Positions 24,285 through 36,193 of a stretch of DNA of 64,000 nucleotides are shown here, piece after piece. Origin of the DNA: Cryptomeria japonica (taxonomy: Eukaryota; Streptophyta; Pinopsida; Cupressales; Cupressaceae); assembly GCF_030272615.1 (NCBI RefSeq), contig NC_081405.1, positions 607,076,677-607,140,676 on the forward strand. Reading direction: 5' to 3'. How positions within the stretch are numbered: position 1 is the first letter of the stretch; each line of letters starts with the position of its first letter. The position numbers and the translations under genes are program-made. A model generated the notes under the pieces. The model did not search any database and was not told the origin of the DNA. It worked only from the letters and a program-made list of their open reading frames with translations.

Positions 24285-24334
24285 TTCTGGTTCCTTGATA
24301 TAGAGATTAATTGCTTGAGGTAGATCCTAATCCA

Positions 24335-24943
24335 ATGGCACACAAGTTATCCATTCCTCTCTTTGAAGGATCTAATTATAAGTTTTGGAAAGTGAAGATG
24401 AGAGGTTATTTGGTTTCTCTGGGTTACAATACTTGCAAGGTTGTGGAGACTAAGTATGTCCTACCAATGATTAATGGTCTCAACACTTTGGATGACATTC
24501 AAGCTTATGAAGAAAATGAAAAGGCAAGGTATGCTATTTTCAATGCATTATCAAAAATTGAATTAACTAAAGTTATCTTTTTTAATACTGCTCATGAGCT
24601 TTGGCAGAAGTTAAAAGACATCTATGAAGAGAATGAAAGACTTAAGCTAACAAAGAGGCTAATATCTAAGAGAAGATACAAAGATCTAAAGATGGAAGAA
24701 GGCAAAGATATTGTGAGCTATTTTGAGAAGGTTGATACCACAGTGAATGAGTTCAAAGAACTCAGAGGCACTTTGAGTGATGAAGATATAATTGACAAGA
24801 TCTTGATGACATTACCGATAAGCTACAGTGATGAGATCTCAACAATTGAAGAAACTTATGATCCAAAGAAATTCACTAGAGAGAAACTGTTTGGTACCCT
24901 GACAGTATTTGAAGGAAATTTGGAAAGGACAAAGACAAGTTAG
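24335..24943 (+). pseudogene. Copia-1 Gag (capsid part)
   Basis: The ATG in CCAATGGCACAC opens about 200 codons. The protein has the plant Copia Gag pattern: an early F-EGSNYKFWKVKM segment, ELWQKLKDIYE in the middle and EGKDIVSYFEKV, as in UBN2/Gag families. Gag would assemble the particle that packages element RNA. A stop at 24941 separates it from the zinc-knuckle part that follows in another frame, so the polyprotein is broken. Confidence 0.85.
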
Positions 24944-24972
24944 AGACTGCATTTAAAGCATATGAAGACAGT

Positions 24973-25263
24973 ATGGATGATGAGGAAAGCTTGGATGAGG
25001 TAGAAGCAAACTTTGTGATAAACTTGAAGAAAGGAACTAGAAAATACAAAGGTATGTTACCCTTTAAATGTTTTAGATGTGGTAAGATTGGTCATATTTC
25101 AACTAGATGTCCGGAAAAGGGAAATAGACAAAAGTTTAAGGAAAACAAGGGAAAGTTCAATAAGAAGGCATATTATGTTAAGGATGATGGTGGTATTTTT
25201 GATGATGAATTAGATTATGAGGATGGTGATTGTTTTTTTTTTGGTAGAAAAGGATGTTTCTAA
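24973..25263 (+). pseudogene. Copia-1 Gag zinc knuckle
   Basis: CFRCGKIGHISTRC is an intact CCHC knuckle (C-X2-C-X4-H-X4-C) that would bind RNA. Acidic and Lys-rich stretches flank it. A run of T residues at 25231-25239 coincides with a frame change into the protease. Confidence 0.85.
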
Positions 25264-25660
25264 GTTTGATATCTCTAAGATTGTTGCTAACACATTTTAT
25301 GCTAGAAGAGATAAGAATGAATGGTTGATTGACAATGGATGTTCAAAGCACATGATCGGTCAAAAAAGTAAATTCATAAAACTTGAAAGATATGATGGAG
25401 GTTTGGTTAGATTTGGAGATGATCAGATAGCACAAATTGTGATGGAAAATATAATACTGACATAGTTTATAATGTGAAGGGTTTGCATCATAATCTCTTG
25501 AGTGTTGGATGTGCGAAAATAGATACAATGTTGTTTTTCAAGACAATGGATGTGAGATCCGAAATCTGAAAGGATTCCAAAATGGTTATTGCAGTTGGAA
25601 GGAGGACAAATGGAAATATGCATTGGTTGGAAGGAGCTACAAAACATTGCTTGATATCAC
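25264..25660 (+). pseudogene. Copia-1 protease region
   Basis: EWLIDNGCSKHMIG is the Copia aspartic protease active site with the usual Asp-Ser-Gly changed to Asp-Asn-Gly. A frame change near 25465 follows. The enzyme would cut the Gag-Pol polyprotein; this copy is very unlikely to work. Confidence 0.8.
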
Positions 25661-26302
25661 AACTTGATGACAGCGAGCTATGGCACCAGAGGATGTGTCA
25701 TATCAACTTTGATAACTTACTATAGATCACTTAAAGGAGTGCAACAAGAGATTTGCCCAGATTGACTAAACTAGAGAACAACATCTATAGGGAATGTCAA
25801 AAAGGAAATTAGACCAGAAGAACATTCAGAGGAAAAGAGTACTCGTCCACCGAATTACTAGATTTGGTTCACACAGTTCTTTATGGTTGAATCGGACAAG
25901 GAGCCTACAAGGTGAGAGGTATTTCATGTTACTGATTAATGATTATTCTAGAATGACTTGGGTTGCATTTCTGAGAGAAAAATATGAAGCAATAGAAACG
26001 TTCAAGATATTCAAGGAAAAAGTTGAGAATGAAGTTGGCAAGAAAATCAAGTGTTTAAGGTCTGATAGAGGAAGAGAAATCATCTCGGATGAGTTCAATG
26101 ACTTCTGTGAAAAGCATGGCATCTAAAGACAATTATCTACCCCTCGGACACCTCAGCAAAACAGTGTAGTTGAAAGAATGAACAAGACTATACAAGAAGA
26201 AGCTAGAACCATGATAAAAGGAGAAGAATTACAGAAAGTCTTTTGGAAAGAAGCAATTCATATAGAAACATACATGCTTAACAAAATTATGTATCGAAGG
26301 AA
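25661..26302 (+). pseudogene. Copia-1 integrase, N-terminal and core part
   Basis: A GAG-pre-integrase-like segment (ELWHQRMCHINFDNL) opens this part. Integrase core pieces follow: MLLINDYSRMTWVAFL, CLRSDRGREIISDEF, then after a stop TPQQNSVVERMNK. The Asp and Glu positions of the DDE triad can be followed, but stops near 25728 and 26124 and frame changes disrupt it. The gene is then cut by the TIR element at 26303. Confidence 0.8.
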
Positions 26303-27297
26303 GGGTGAACCCACAATAGTGGGTTACACTTTTTTTCCAACTTTGACACTGCAATATTCATTTTCAGAAAAAACTTCAGATTCAGACACCTATTACTTCT
26401 AAACCGTAAGGAATTTGTAGATGATGTGAACTAGTGATTTGTGTCATTCTGTATGTAGATTCTAACAATATTTTCTTAATAATTTTTGGAATCAATTTGC
26501 TTCCATTTTTATATCTCCCTCAAAAACTAGTTTTTTTTCAAAAAGCAATATTTTTAAACAATGATACTCACTATGTATAGCATAACTTTTTTTCTATAAT
26601 AGATATGAATGTGATTCTTTCAAATTTGGTTTTGTCAAATCCATATCTAGTGTTTGCAATTGGTTTTGTAACATTATATTCAATATTTCATATTTAATTA
26701 ATATTTGAAGTCGAGTTAACTATAATTTTGACATAAGTCCATTAGATATTACATAACTTGTTGTATATGTAACGAAAATCATTTTTTATTTTTTTTGTTG
26801 GAAAGAGGACTTCAATACCTAGTGCACAAATATATTTCATAATTTTTCGAGCGACGTTTACTATTTTTCCATAAGCATTGAACAAAGAAGTTCGTGTTCA
26901 GTGAAAACCCTCCATAAGAAATAAAATAAAAATATATTAATGAAATTAAATATATGAAAAATTATAGTATTTGGAAAGCTTATAATAAGGGATAAATACT
27001 CTTTTTTTTAAACTTCTAAATGAATTCATTTGACCCCCAAAAAACTAATGTAAAATTGGTTTTTTATCAGCATTTCATAGATGCAAAGGAGACTCCATTG
27101 CAAGTATGATTTAGAAGTAGAGAGGTTCTATCCAATAAATTTTGATCTAAGAGCCTTTGATCTAACTCTCTAAAATTAATTACTTAAAATGGGACCTCTT
27201 AAAGCTTAAATCATTATATTTTCTACAAAAAAAAGGAAGATTTTAGCAAAAATCGGGATGTATGAAAAAAGTGGGAACGAACATTGTGAGTTCACCT
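26303..27297. mobile_element. Non-autonomous TIR DNA element inside Copia-1
   Basis: The termini GGTGAACCCACAAT (26304-26317) and the complement of GGTGAACTCACAAT (27283-27296) are inverted repeats matching at 13 of 14 bases, and looser similarity (CCCACTTTTTT) continues inward. The flanks both carry GGAA (26299-26302, 27298-27301), a possible 4-bp target duplication. Removing the element with one copy leaves the integrase frame open across the junction. About 1 kb, AT-rich, no transposase seen. Superfamily not assigned. Confidence 0.75.
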
Positions 27298-27822
27298 GGA
27301 AATTTGGTAAGACATCTTATGAACTATGGTATGGCAGGACTCCGACAGTAAAATATTTCAATGTTTTTGGAAGCAAGTGCTATATTCGGAGAGATGAGGA
27401 TAATCATGGAAAGTTTGACAGTAGAGCAGATGAAAGTATATTCTTGGGTTATTCAACAAAGAGCAAAGCATATCGATGTTTCAACAAAAGATTAAATAAG
27501 ATTGTTGAAAGTGCAAGTGTAAAAGTTGATGAGAATACTTCAGAGTTAGAGATAACAATAGGATATAGCTCAGATGAGTCCAGAGAAAAGGAAAGGAAGG
27601 AAGAAACCAGGAGTGAAGAAAAGAATGATCTATATGCTCAAGCATCTGCATCCAAGACTCCAAGGTATGTCAAGAACAATCATTTAGAAGAATAGATCAT
27701 CGAAGATAAGAGTAAAGGTGTTATCACAAGGAGCAAAGCAACACAAGAACAAGTCTTGTTGTGTTTTCTATATGAAACTGAGCCAAAGATAGTAGAAGAA
27801 GCTTGTAACAATCAAAATTAGA
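27298..27822 (+). pseudogene. Copia-1 integrase C-terminal region
   Basis: KTSYELWYGRTPTVKYFNVF and GSKCYIRRDE, then SIFLGYSTKSKAYRCFN, are the conserved Copia segment after the integrase core, followed by an acidic linker. Stops at 27693 and 27820 interrupt the path into reverse transcriptase. Confidence 0.85.
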
Positions 27823-28563
27823 TGAAGGAAATAAAAGAGGAACTAGATCAGATTGAGAAAAAACAAGCATGGGAATTAGTCAATAGACTAGAACACAAAA
27901 ATGTGATTGGTATTAAATGGGTATTCCAAAACAAGTTGGATGAAGATGGAAAGGTTGGTTTGCAAAGGATATACTCAGATTGAAGGAATTGACTTTGATG
28001 AGACTTATGCACCAGTTGCAAGAACGGAGGCAATCCAGATGTTCCTGGCATTTGCAACATTCAAGGACTTCAAAGTTTATTAGATGGATGTGAAATTAGC
28101 ATTTCTAAATGGAGAATTAAAAGAAGTTTACATTGAACAACAAAAAGGATTCAAGTTGAAGGATGATCCAAACATTTTTTGCATGTTGAAAAAGACATTG
28201 TATGGACTAAAACAAGCTCCTAAAGCTTTGTATGGAAGGTTAGGCAAGTATCTAACTGATCAAGGATTGCATAAGGGTTCAATGGAAAGCAACTTGTACT
28301 TCAAAACAAATTTAGTTAATCAGAATGATAAAGGAATTTTCATTTCTCAGTCTAAGTATGTCAAAGAACTGTTGAAGAAGTTTGGGTTGGAGATTTTCAA
28401 ACCAGTATGTACACCTATGACTATCGGATTCAAATTAACTAAAGATGATAAATCACCTAAGGCAAATACAAGTTGGTATAGGTCAATAATTGGAGGGTTG
28501 TTATATCTAACTATTACCAGACTAGATATCATGTATGCAGTATGTTTGGCAGCAAGGTTTTAG
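27823..28563 (+). pseudogene. Copia-1 reverse transcriptase, catalytic block deleted
   Basis: [29 protein letters not shown], then after a TAG the [19 protein letters not shown] motif and [12 protein letters not shown] are clear. After SNLYFKTN the sequence jumps straight to [17 protein letters not shown]. The roughly 50-residue block that normally holds the YVDD active site is missing. A frame change also lies near 27955. It cannot be an active polymerase. Confidence 0.9.
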
Positions 28564-29160
28564 CAAGAACCAAAAGAATCCCATATTGTACCAGTAAAGA
28601 GGATTTTTCAGATATCTCAAAGGTACAAAATAATTTGGGTTGTGATATCCCAGGATTAGAGATTTTAACCTCACAAATGCAGACTAGGTCGGAAGTGTTG
28701 ATGACAGAAAAAGCATGAGAGGAGGAGCATTCTTTCTTGGCTCTTGGTTAGTTGCTTGGTCAAGTAAGAAGCAATAATTTGTGTCCTTATCTACAGCAAA
28801 AGCAAAGTAAATTGCAACATCTTCTTGTTGTACTCAGATTTTATGGATGAAGTAGACTCTGAAGGACATTGGTGTAAAATTTGATGACCACATTCCAATC
28901 ATGTGTGATTATACTAGTGCAATAAATATTTCAAAGAACTCGGTACATCATTCTAGAATAAAGCATATATCCATCAGGTATCACTTCTAGAGGGAAAAAG
29001 TTATATATAATAAGGTTAGACTTGAGTATGTGCCCACAAAAGAGCAGATTGCAGACAATTTCACTAAGGCATTGTGCAAAGATACTTTTGAGTATCTCTA
29101 GCAGAAGTTAGGGGTATTACCCCAACCAATTTCAACTAATGTGCATTTCAGGTGTGCATT
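28564..29160 (+). pseudogene. Copia-1 RNase H
   Basis: Decayed segments include GSVDDRKSMRGGAFFLGSWL, VAWSSKK, SVHHSRIKHISIRYHF and VRLEYVPTKEQIADNFTKAL, the standard Copia RNase H landmarks. Stops occur near 28562, 28684, 28786, 28807 and 29098. Confidence 0.85.
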
Positions 29161-29372
29161 GGTCCAATGAATAGCATGTATATTCTTTTCTAGACTGATG
29201 TTGGTGTGTTTCCTCTCAAGGGGAGTAGGAATGAGTTTCTTGAGGGGATTTTTATCCACCTTTGTCATTGTTGTCAAAGGGGGAGAGAGAGATGGTTGTG
29301 CATAATGATGATCTTTCATTTTTCATATTATTGTTGTCGATGGATGTTGCCATCAATGACAAAGGGGGAGAT
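29161..29372 (+). other. Copia-1 3' leader and polypurine tract
   Basis: A non-coding stretch holding one internal tract, TCAAAGGGGGAGAGAG near 29275, and the terminal tract AAAGGGGGAGAT at 29361-29372 immediately before the 3' LTR. The words TTGCCATCAATGACAAAGG are typical of this part of plant Copia elements. Confidence 0.8.
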
Positions 29373-30285
29373 TGTTAGCATTGCATTATGTGTTGTCATT
29401 GATATCAAATCCTTGGTCTGGGTTAAGTCTAGATGTGGCATGATGTGCAAGAGTGTTTGATTTAGGTAAGTTGTGTGGTTGGAGGTTTCTTGGTTTCACT
29501 GGATGTGTTTGGTATCTTGGAAGATGTTTCTCTGTATTATCTTTGGGTCTGGATTGTCCTGAAGCTTGAGGCCTTAGATAGGATATTGAGGTTGTATAGA
29601 ATGTGGATGCATTTTAGGTGCGGATTTGGTGATGTATGTAGCATGTTGATATGTTCGATGAGGAATGGTGTGATATGGTCCACTTCTCATTTCTTACCAC
29701 CACTAGAATTGTTAGTGGTGACCTATTTTAGATCTCTATCTCAGCCGACATTGAGAATTATGATTTCCAAAGACAGTATATATAGGAGTCTGATTTGATG
29801 ATTTGAGATATGGATTTTTGTGTTGAAGATATGTGAGATTAAAAGAATCTAGTGATTGTGTAAGTATAGTGTTGTGAATTACTACCGGAAGCAGTTCTAA
29901 TAGTGCAGACTATGTTTTCTTATGGTGGATTCTCTTTGTCTTTCTTTCTTCTTTGATGGTGAGCCTTTTAGGGTTGTGAGCCCATTTGCAGTGAGCATAT
30001 TGGTAGTGAGCCCACCAATAGTGAACACATTGGTAGTGAGCCACCCTTTGTAAAAATCACCTTAACCAGTGTTTATATATTGAGAATTAGCATTCTTTGT
30101 TGTTTTTCCCTTCTTCGGTTTTCCATGTAAATTCTAGTGTTTCTTGTGTCTGATCTGATTCTTGCATGCGTTTTCAAACTTTGTTAATACTATTTAATAT
30201 TCTAGATCTGTGCATTAAGGTTAAAAGAAAAATTTATTGTCAACTGATTCACCCCCCCCCCTCTCAATTTCCTATAAATTCAACA
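29373..30285 (+). repeat. Copia-1 3' LTR
   Basis: 913 bp, TGTTAGCATT...TTCAACA. It aligns with 20553-21418 plus 24218-24271 and shows where LARD-D interrupted the other copy. A poly-C run lies at 30252-30261. Confidence 0.9.
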
Positions 30286-30760
30286 AGCAAAACTAAAACT
30301 TATATTTGTACCCAATTTATTCCACAAGGTCCTCCAAAAATGATACTTTTGGGAATTTTGTGCAATCTCATGACTTCTTTGAAGGACAAATTTGCAATGT
30401 TAGTGGCATAAATAGTTTTCTTACAAGGTATGAAATGCACCATTTTAGAAAATCTATCTACCACAAAAAATATAGAATCACTGCCTCTTTGAGTGTGAGG
30501 AAAACCCATGCTCACTTAGTCCCAAGGTCGAGTTGGAACTGGAAGTCGTCGATATAGCCTAGCATTTTGACAGATTTCTTTGGCATGTTGACATATGTTG
30601 CACCTTTCCATATATCTTTGCACATCTGCTTGCATCTTGGGCCAATAATAATGTGTGCTCAACTGCAAATATGTCTTATCCTATCCAAAGTGACCAGCAA
30701 GTCTACCACAATGTTTTTCCTTCAATAAAATATCTCTCATGGATACTTTAGGAATGCATA
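30286..30760 (-). pseudogene. Gypsy-1 integrase N-terminal half
   Basis: The minus strand encodes GRLAGHFG, then THYYWPKMQADVQRYMERCN and ICQHAKE (HHCC zinc-binding region), PVPTRPWD, a stop, and [20 protein letters not shown] with IPCKKT. The first catalytic Asp position (FVVDRFSK) is present. The frame reaches the Copia-1 boundary at 30285 and resumes beyond it at 20552. Confidence 0.85.
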
Positions 30761-30899
30761 ACTTGTTCCCCTTAAATGAAAAACCTTCTTGAATCATGAA
30801 GTCTACCCATGGCTCTCTATTCTTGTCAATAGGATTGCTGCAAGCTTCAAATGCTTCCTTAAAATTTGCATCCTCTGCATATACCCTTTTAAACTTTCA

Positions 30900-31579
30900 A
30901 AACCCACACTACTAGTTTGTATTTCACAAAACAACAAAAATTCTTCCTGCTCAAAGCATCAACAACTTTATTGATTTGGCCACTTTTATGTTTCAAAACA
31001 AAGTTAAAACTTTGAAGATACTCAACACACTTGGCATGTCTTTGATTCAACTTGTGGTGGTTGTTTATAAACTATAGAGAATGATTATCCATATACACAA
31101 TGAATTCCTTGGGTAACAAATAATGCCTCCATTTATTTAAGGATTGAACCAAAGCATAAAACTACAAATCATAAGAAGAATACTTCCTTTTAGCCTCATT
31201 TAATTTCTCACTAAAATATGCTATTGGTTTACCTTCTTGACTTAGGACTTCCCTAATAGCCAATCCACTAGCATCACACTCCACTTGAAACACTTTGTCA
31301 AAATCTAGCAAAGCAAGAATGGGTTTCTCACCCTTTATTTTATAAATTTAAAACTTTCTTCAACTCTCCCAATCCATTCAAAATGTCTCTTATTCCCCTT
31401 AATAGTCTCAAGGATTGGAGCAACAACATGACTGAAATTCCTTTAAATTTTATGTAAAAACATGCTAACTCATGAAAACTCCTTACCTCCATTACACTCT
31501 TTGGTGTGGGCCAATCAAGTATGGCTTGAATTTTTTCCTTGTCTATCTTTAGTCCATCCTTGGACACCACAAAGACCAA
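30900..31579 (-). pseudogene. Gypsy-1 RNase H and tether region
   Basis: VVSKDGLKIDKEKIQAILDW, then PTPKSVMEVRSFHELACFY, marks the region after reverse transcriptase. Further on, [34 protein letters not shown] and LNQRHAKCVEYLQSFNF are RNase H landmarks, with stops replacing residues near 31160 and 31080. Confidence 0.8.
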
Positions 31580-31594
31580 TTAAAGCAATCCGGT

Positions 31595-32589
31595 CTACAA
31601 AAAAACACACTTTTTGAGATTTATCTGCAACTTCTCTTCATATAGCCTCCTTATTACCTGTCTCAAATTCTCCAGGTGCTCCTTACACGTGCTAAACACC
31701 AAAATATAATTCAAATATACAATCACAAATTTGTCAAGGAATGGTTTCAAAACCTCATTCATTAGTCTCATAAAAGTGTTGGGAGCATTAGACAAACCAA
31801 AAGGCATAACCAGCCATTCATACAAACCATCACTAGTCTTAAACGTTGTCTTCCATTCATCCCCCGGTCTAATTCTTATCTAGTGGTAGCCACTTTTTAA
31901 TTCTATCTTATAAAAATACATAGAACCACTTAAACAATCTATTAAGTCTTCAATTCTAGGAATGGGAAACCTATATCCTATAGTAATTTTATTTATAGCC
32001 CTTGAATCAGGAACATACACCATTCCCCTCCTTTCTTTGGCACAAGCATTGTGGGAACAACACAAGGACTTAGACTTTCCCTTATCAAACCCTTCTTCCA
32101 AAGGTCCTCTACTTTCTTCCTTATCTCTTCGTTTTCCATAGGTGTCACCTTATAGGCTACCTTATTAGGAAGGCTAGCTCTTGGAATCAAATCCAAATGG
32201 TGGCTAATTCTTCTCATAGGCGACAACTCACTGGGCAAATCAGATGCAACAATATCCAAATGTTCATTCAAAATATATTGTACTTTAGGAGGAAAATCAT
32301 CAAATTTTGGAGTAATAACCAAATGCCTAGGCTTAAGAACCAAAGCAAATCCTACTTCCTCATTCTTCATTTCATGGATAAATTCCTTACCACTTACCAA
32401 CATTACCTTATTGTTGTTACAACCACTATTGTCTGCTTCTTTCTCTTGGAGAGGCATCAAGGTATGATTGACTCCATCCTTCTCTATGGTATATGTGTTC
32501 TCCCTTCTGTTATGCATCGCTTTCCTATCAAATTTCCATAGTCTCCCAAGCAATACCTGACACACGTCCATAGGCATGATATCACACAA
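31595..32589 (-). pseudogene. Gypsy-1 reverse transcriptase
   Basis: IMPMDVCQVLLGRLWKFDR (end of protease) leads into PNKVAYKVTPMENEEIRKKV and VPKKGGEW. After a shift come DSRAINKITIGYRFPIPRI, YKIELKSGYH (first catalytic Asp now Glu), a TAG, and [18 protein letters not shown]. Next is YLNYILVFS, where the usual Y-x-Asp-Asp active site has become Asn-Tyr. The polymerase is dead. Confidence 0.9.
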
Positions 32590-32599
32590 TACATTATCT

Positions 32600-32967
32600 T
32601 TGTAACTACCAATATAAAAATAAATATAAGCCTATTCACTTACCAGCAATTGATGACCTTTCTGCAACCATGACACCTTATATGGAGAGGGATGCTTGAT
32701 TATTTTAAGATCTAACTTATCTACCATCGTTGCTACAACAATAGTATCCATAATAGTACTATCAATAATCAATCTACAACATTTACCTTTTGACTTACAT
32801 TTGGTTCTGAATAAAGCTCTCCTTTGAATAGGTTCTTGGGCTTCTTTTTGGGGCTTCAACAATACCCTCTTCAACAGTAATGACTCTTGATTTTGGTTCC
32901 TCCTTGTGGTGAACAGGTGACCGTACACTTTCTTTATTAGTGTGAACAATTTTATTGCTCCTTTCAA
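32600..32967 (-). pseudogene. Gypsy-1 protease
   Basis: RRALFRTKCKSKGKCCRLII followed by DST at the Asp-Ser/Thr-Gly site, then YKVSWLQKGHQLLVSE, matches plant Gypsy proteases. The Gly is replaced by Thr, so activity is doubtful. Confidence 0.8.
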
Positions 32968-32989
32968 ACTTCATAAGCCCTCCTTGAGA

Positions 32990-33890
32990 AGACTCGAAGC
33001 ATTCCCAACTCTTGTGCCTGATTTGGTTGCACTTAAAATATTTTCCAACAAATACTCTTCCTCTACCTTGTGATCCTCCTCTTCCATAGGATCTTCCTCC
33101 TTTGTTTTGGAAACCTCCCCTATGATTATTGGTTGTCCCATTTCTACTTCCAACCTCTTCTCCTTGATGTTGGTGTTGTCCTCTACCAAATTGTTGTCCC
33201 CTTCCTCTAAAACCTCTTCATCTCTTCTTCTCTTATTGACTTTGCTTTCGCTACAATTTCTCCTCTGGCTTTGAGGCAAGTTAATAAGCCTCTCCAAGGC
33301 TCCTAGGGGACATGAGACTTAGTTCATCTTGCAAACTATACTTTAGGACATTCATATATTGGGTTATTTTCTCCATATCTTCCTCACTATGGCCAGACCA
33401 AATCACCAAGTTATAAAATTCTTTCATGTAGTCTTTGACCATCAAGTCTTTTTGTTTCAAATTCTACAATCTTTTGAAAATATTTGCTTGATAGTCTCTG
33501 GGAAGAAACTTGACCTTCAATTTTGCAACCATTCAATCCCACAAACTAATATTTTCTCTATTCTTCCTTCTTCTCTCTGATTGGACAAAGTCCATGGCCT
33601 TTCAATCTGGTGAAGGCAAAATTAACTCTCCTTTCCTCTGCCACTCCCTCCTAATTGAATTACTTATCCAATTCATTAATCTAATCAATTAAATATTCAT
33701 GATTGAGGCTTCCTGAATATGTAGAAACCTCTATCTTTGATTTGGAACCCACATTTAACATTGTCCTCAACAATCTCTCTTCAAAACTTTTTGGCTCTTC
33801 ATGTTCTTCCCCCTCATCATCTTCAGAGGTTCCTTTTCCCTGTGCCCTTTCTATTTCATCCATTTGGGCCATCAAATGTTGCAAAATTTA
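32990..33890 (-). pseudogene. Gypsy-1 Gag with decayed zinc knuckle
   Basis: MDEIERAQGKG with an acidic run and SKSKIEVSTYSGSLNHE is the usual start of this Gag family. A decayed knuckle, YFKCNQIRHKSWECFES, lies at about 33000-33045, with its first Cys changed to Tyr. Frame changes occur between these parts. Confidence 0.7.
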
Positions 33891-33995
33891 TTAAATTCCT
33901 TCACCAAGAACTCTTCTACCTCTTCCTCGAGCCCCACCTCTGCCCATCCTCCTTTGAGGCATTTTGTCAACACAACTCAAGCCCAATCTCTTTTA

Positions 33996-34008
33996 GGCTC
34001 TAATACCA
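33996..34008 (-). other. Gypsy-1 primer binding site
   Basis: On the minus strand TGGTATTAGAGCC lies three bases after the LTR end CATTCCATCA. It is an initiator-Met type site with one transition. Confidence 0.85.
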
Positions 34009-34011
34009 CTA

Positions 34012-34851
34012 TGATGGAATGCCTTGTTGATCACCAATTCAATAAACAAAACAAATAAACTTACAATTTTTAGGGAATTAATGATTGGACGTTCAAATAT
34101 TAGCTAGGAAGAACTATTATAACATCAACAGTTTGCTACAAACAAAACAAGAAACAAATAGTTCTTGTTTCGACGCCAACCATATGCAACAATAGAACAA
34201 TAAAGAATTTATTCTTATTTGATTCACCACTTATTACAAGGATTATTTATTCTTATTGAAATCAATTAGGCACACATCTACAAGCACAAAATCTCCTTGC
34301 AGGATACCCTGGACGATCTCCTTCCAAGCCCATTTGATCCTCCATGTCAATAACATCCAGTCGATCTGCACTTGTCGTGTTATTTTGATCTTTGATTGAT
34401 TCTTTTATAACTCAACCAACCCCCAATTCACCAACATACAACTTACAAATAGAGGATAAGTTGGTTGGTGAATGACTGCCAACATGACTTTGGTAACTGA
34501 TTGCCACCACGAACCTTTGTAACTGATTGCCACCTGTGTAACTATCAATCCGTATTTTTGACATTAAACTCCATTAAGAACACAAATTCCTACCATAATT
34601 AATACAGGAACATAATCATGGACCACCACACAGAGTTGAGAACACATCTTCCTGTCATAGTTAAGACAGGGACAGAAACAAGGACCGACTCACACAAATC
34701 TGCCACGGGAATAGGAAGGGAAACCAAAATGTAGCCAAAAACCAAACTAGAAGAAAGAAACATCAAACAAAAAACCCGTGAAGGAAGTGAATGTCACTGC
34801 ATCAGGCTCCCCAAGTAGAGAAAAGATCATGAGCTCATGCTCATGAAATCA
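34012..34851 (-). repeat. Gypsy-1 5' LTR
   Basis: About 840 bp matching 18937-19767. It carries the same words, such as GATCATGAGCTCATGCTCAT (a nested palindrome) and AGGGAAACCAAAATG. Confidence 0.85.

Positions 34852-36193
<1,342 letters not shown>

Larger units (their letters stand above)
20553..30285 (+). mobile_element. Copia-1, Ty1/Copia element, inactive
   Basis: LTRs TGTTAGCATT...TTCAACA lie at 20553-24271 (interrupted) and 29373-30285. A TGGTATTAGAG primer site and an AAAGGGGGAGAT polypurine tract are present. The interior order Gag, protease, integrase, reverse transcriptase, RNase H is that of Ty1/Copia. It lies inside the Gypsy-1 integrase. LARD-D sits in its 5' LTR and a TIR element in its integrase. 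The flanking pentamers AGGAG and AGCAA do not match, so the target duplication has decayed or an end was lost. Confidence 0.9.
18937..34851 (-). mobile_element. Gypsy-1, chromodomain Ty3/Gypsy element, inactive
   Basis: LTRs at 34012-34851 (5') and 18937-19767 (3') are diverged but alignable. The primer site is initiator-Met type. On the minus strand the order is gag, zinc knuckle, protease, reverse transcriptase, RNase H, integrase and chromodomain, the order of plant chromoviruses. Copia-1 (20553-30285) splits the integrase. Many stops, shifts and lost catalytic residues show it is old. No clean 5-bp target duplication is visible at 18932-18936 and 34852-34856. Confidence 0.9.

Noticed and set aside
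32197-32541. A 114-codon plus-strand frame
   Set aside because: It is antisense to Gypsy-1 protease and reverse transcriptase.
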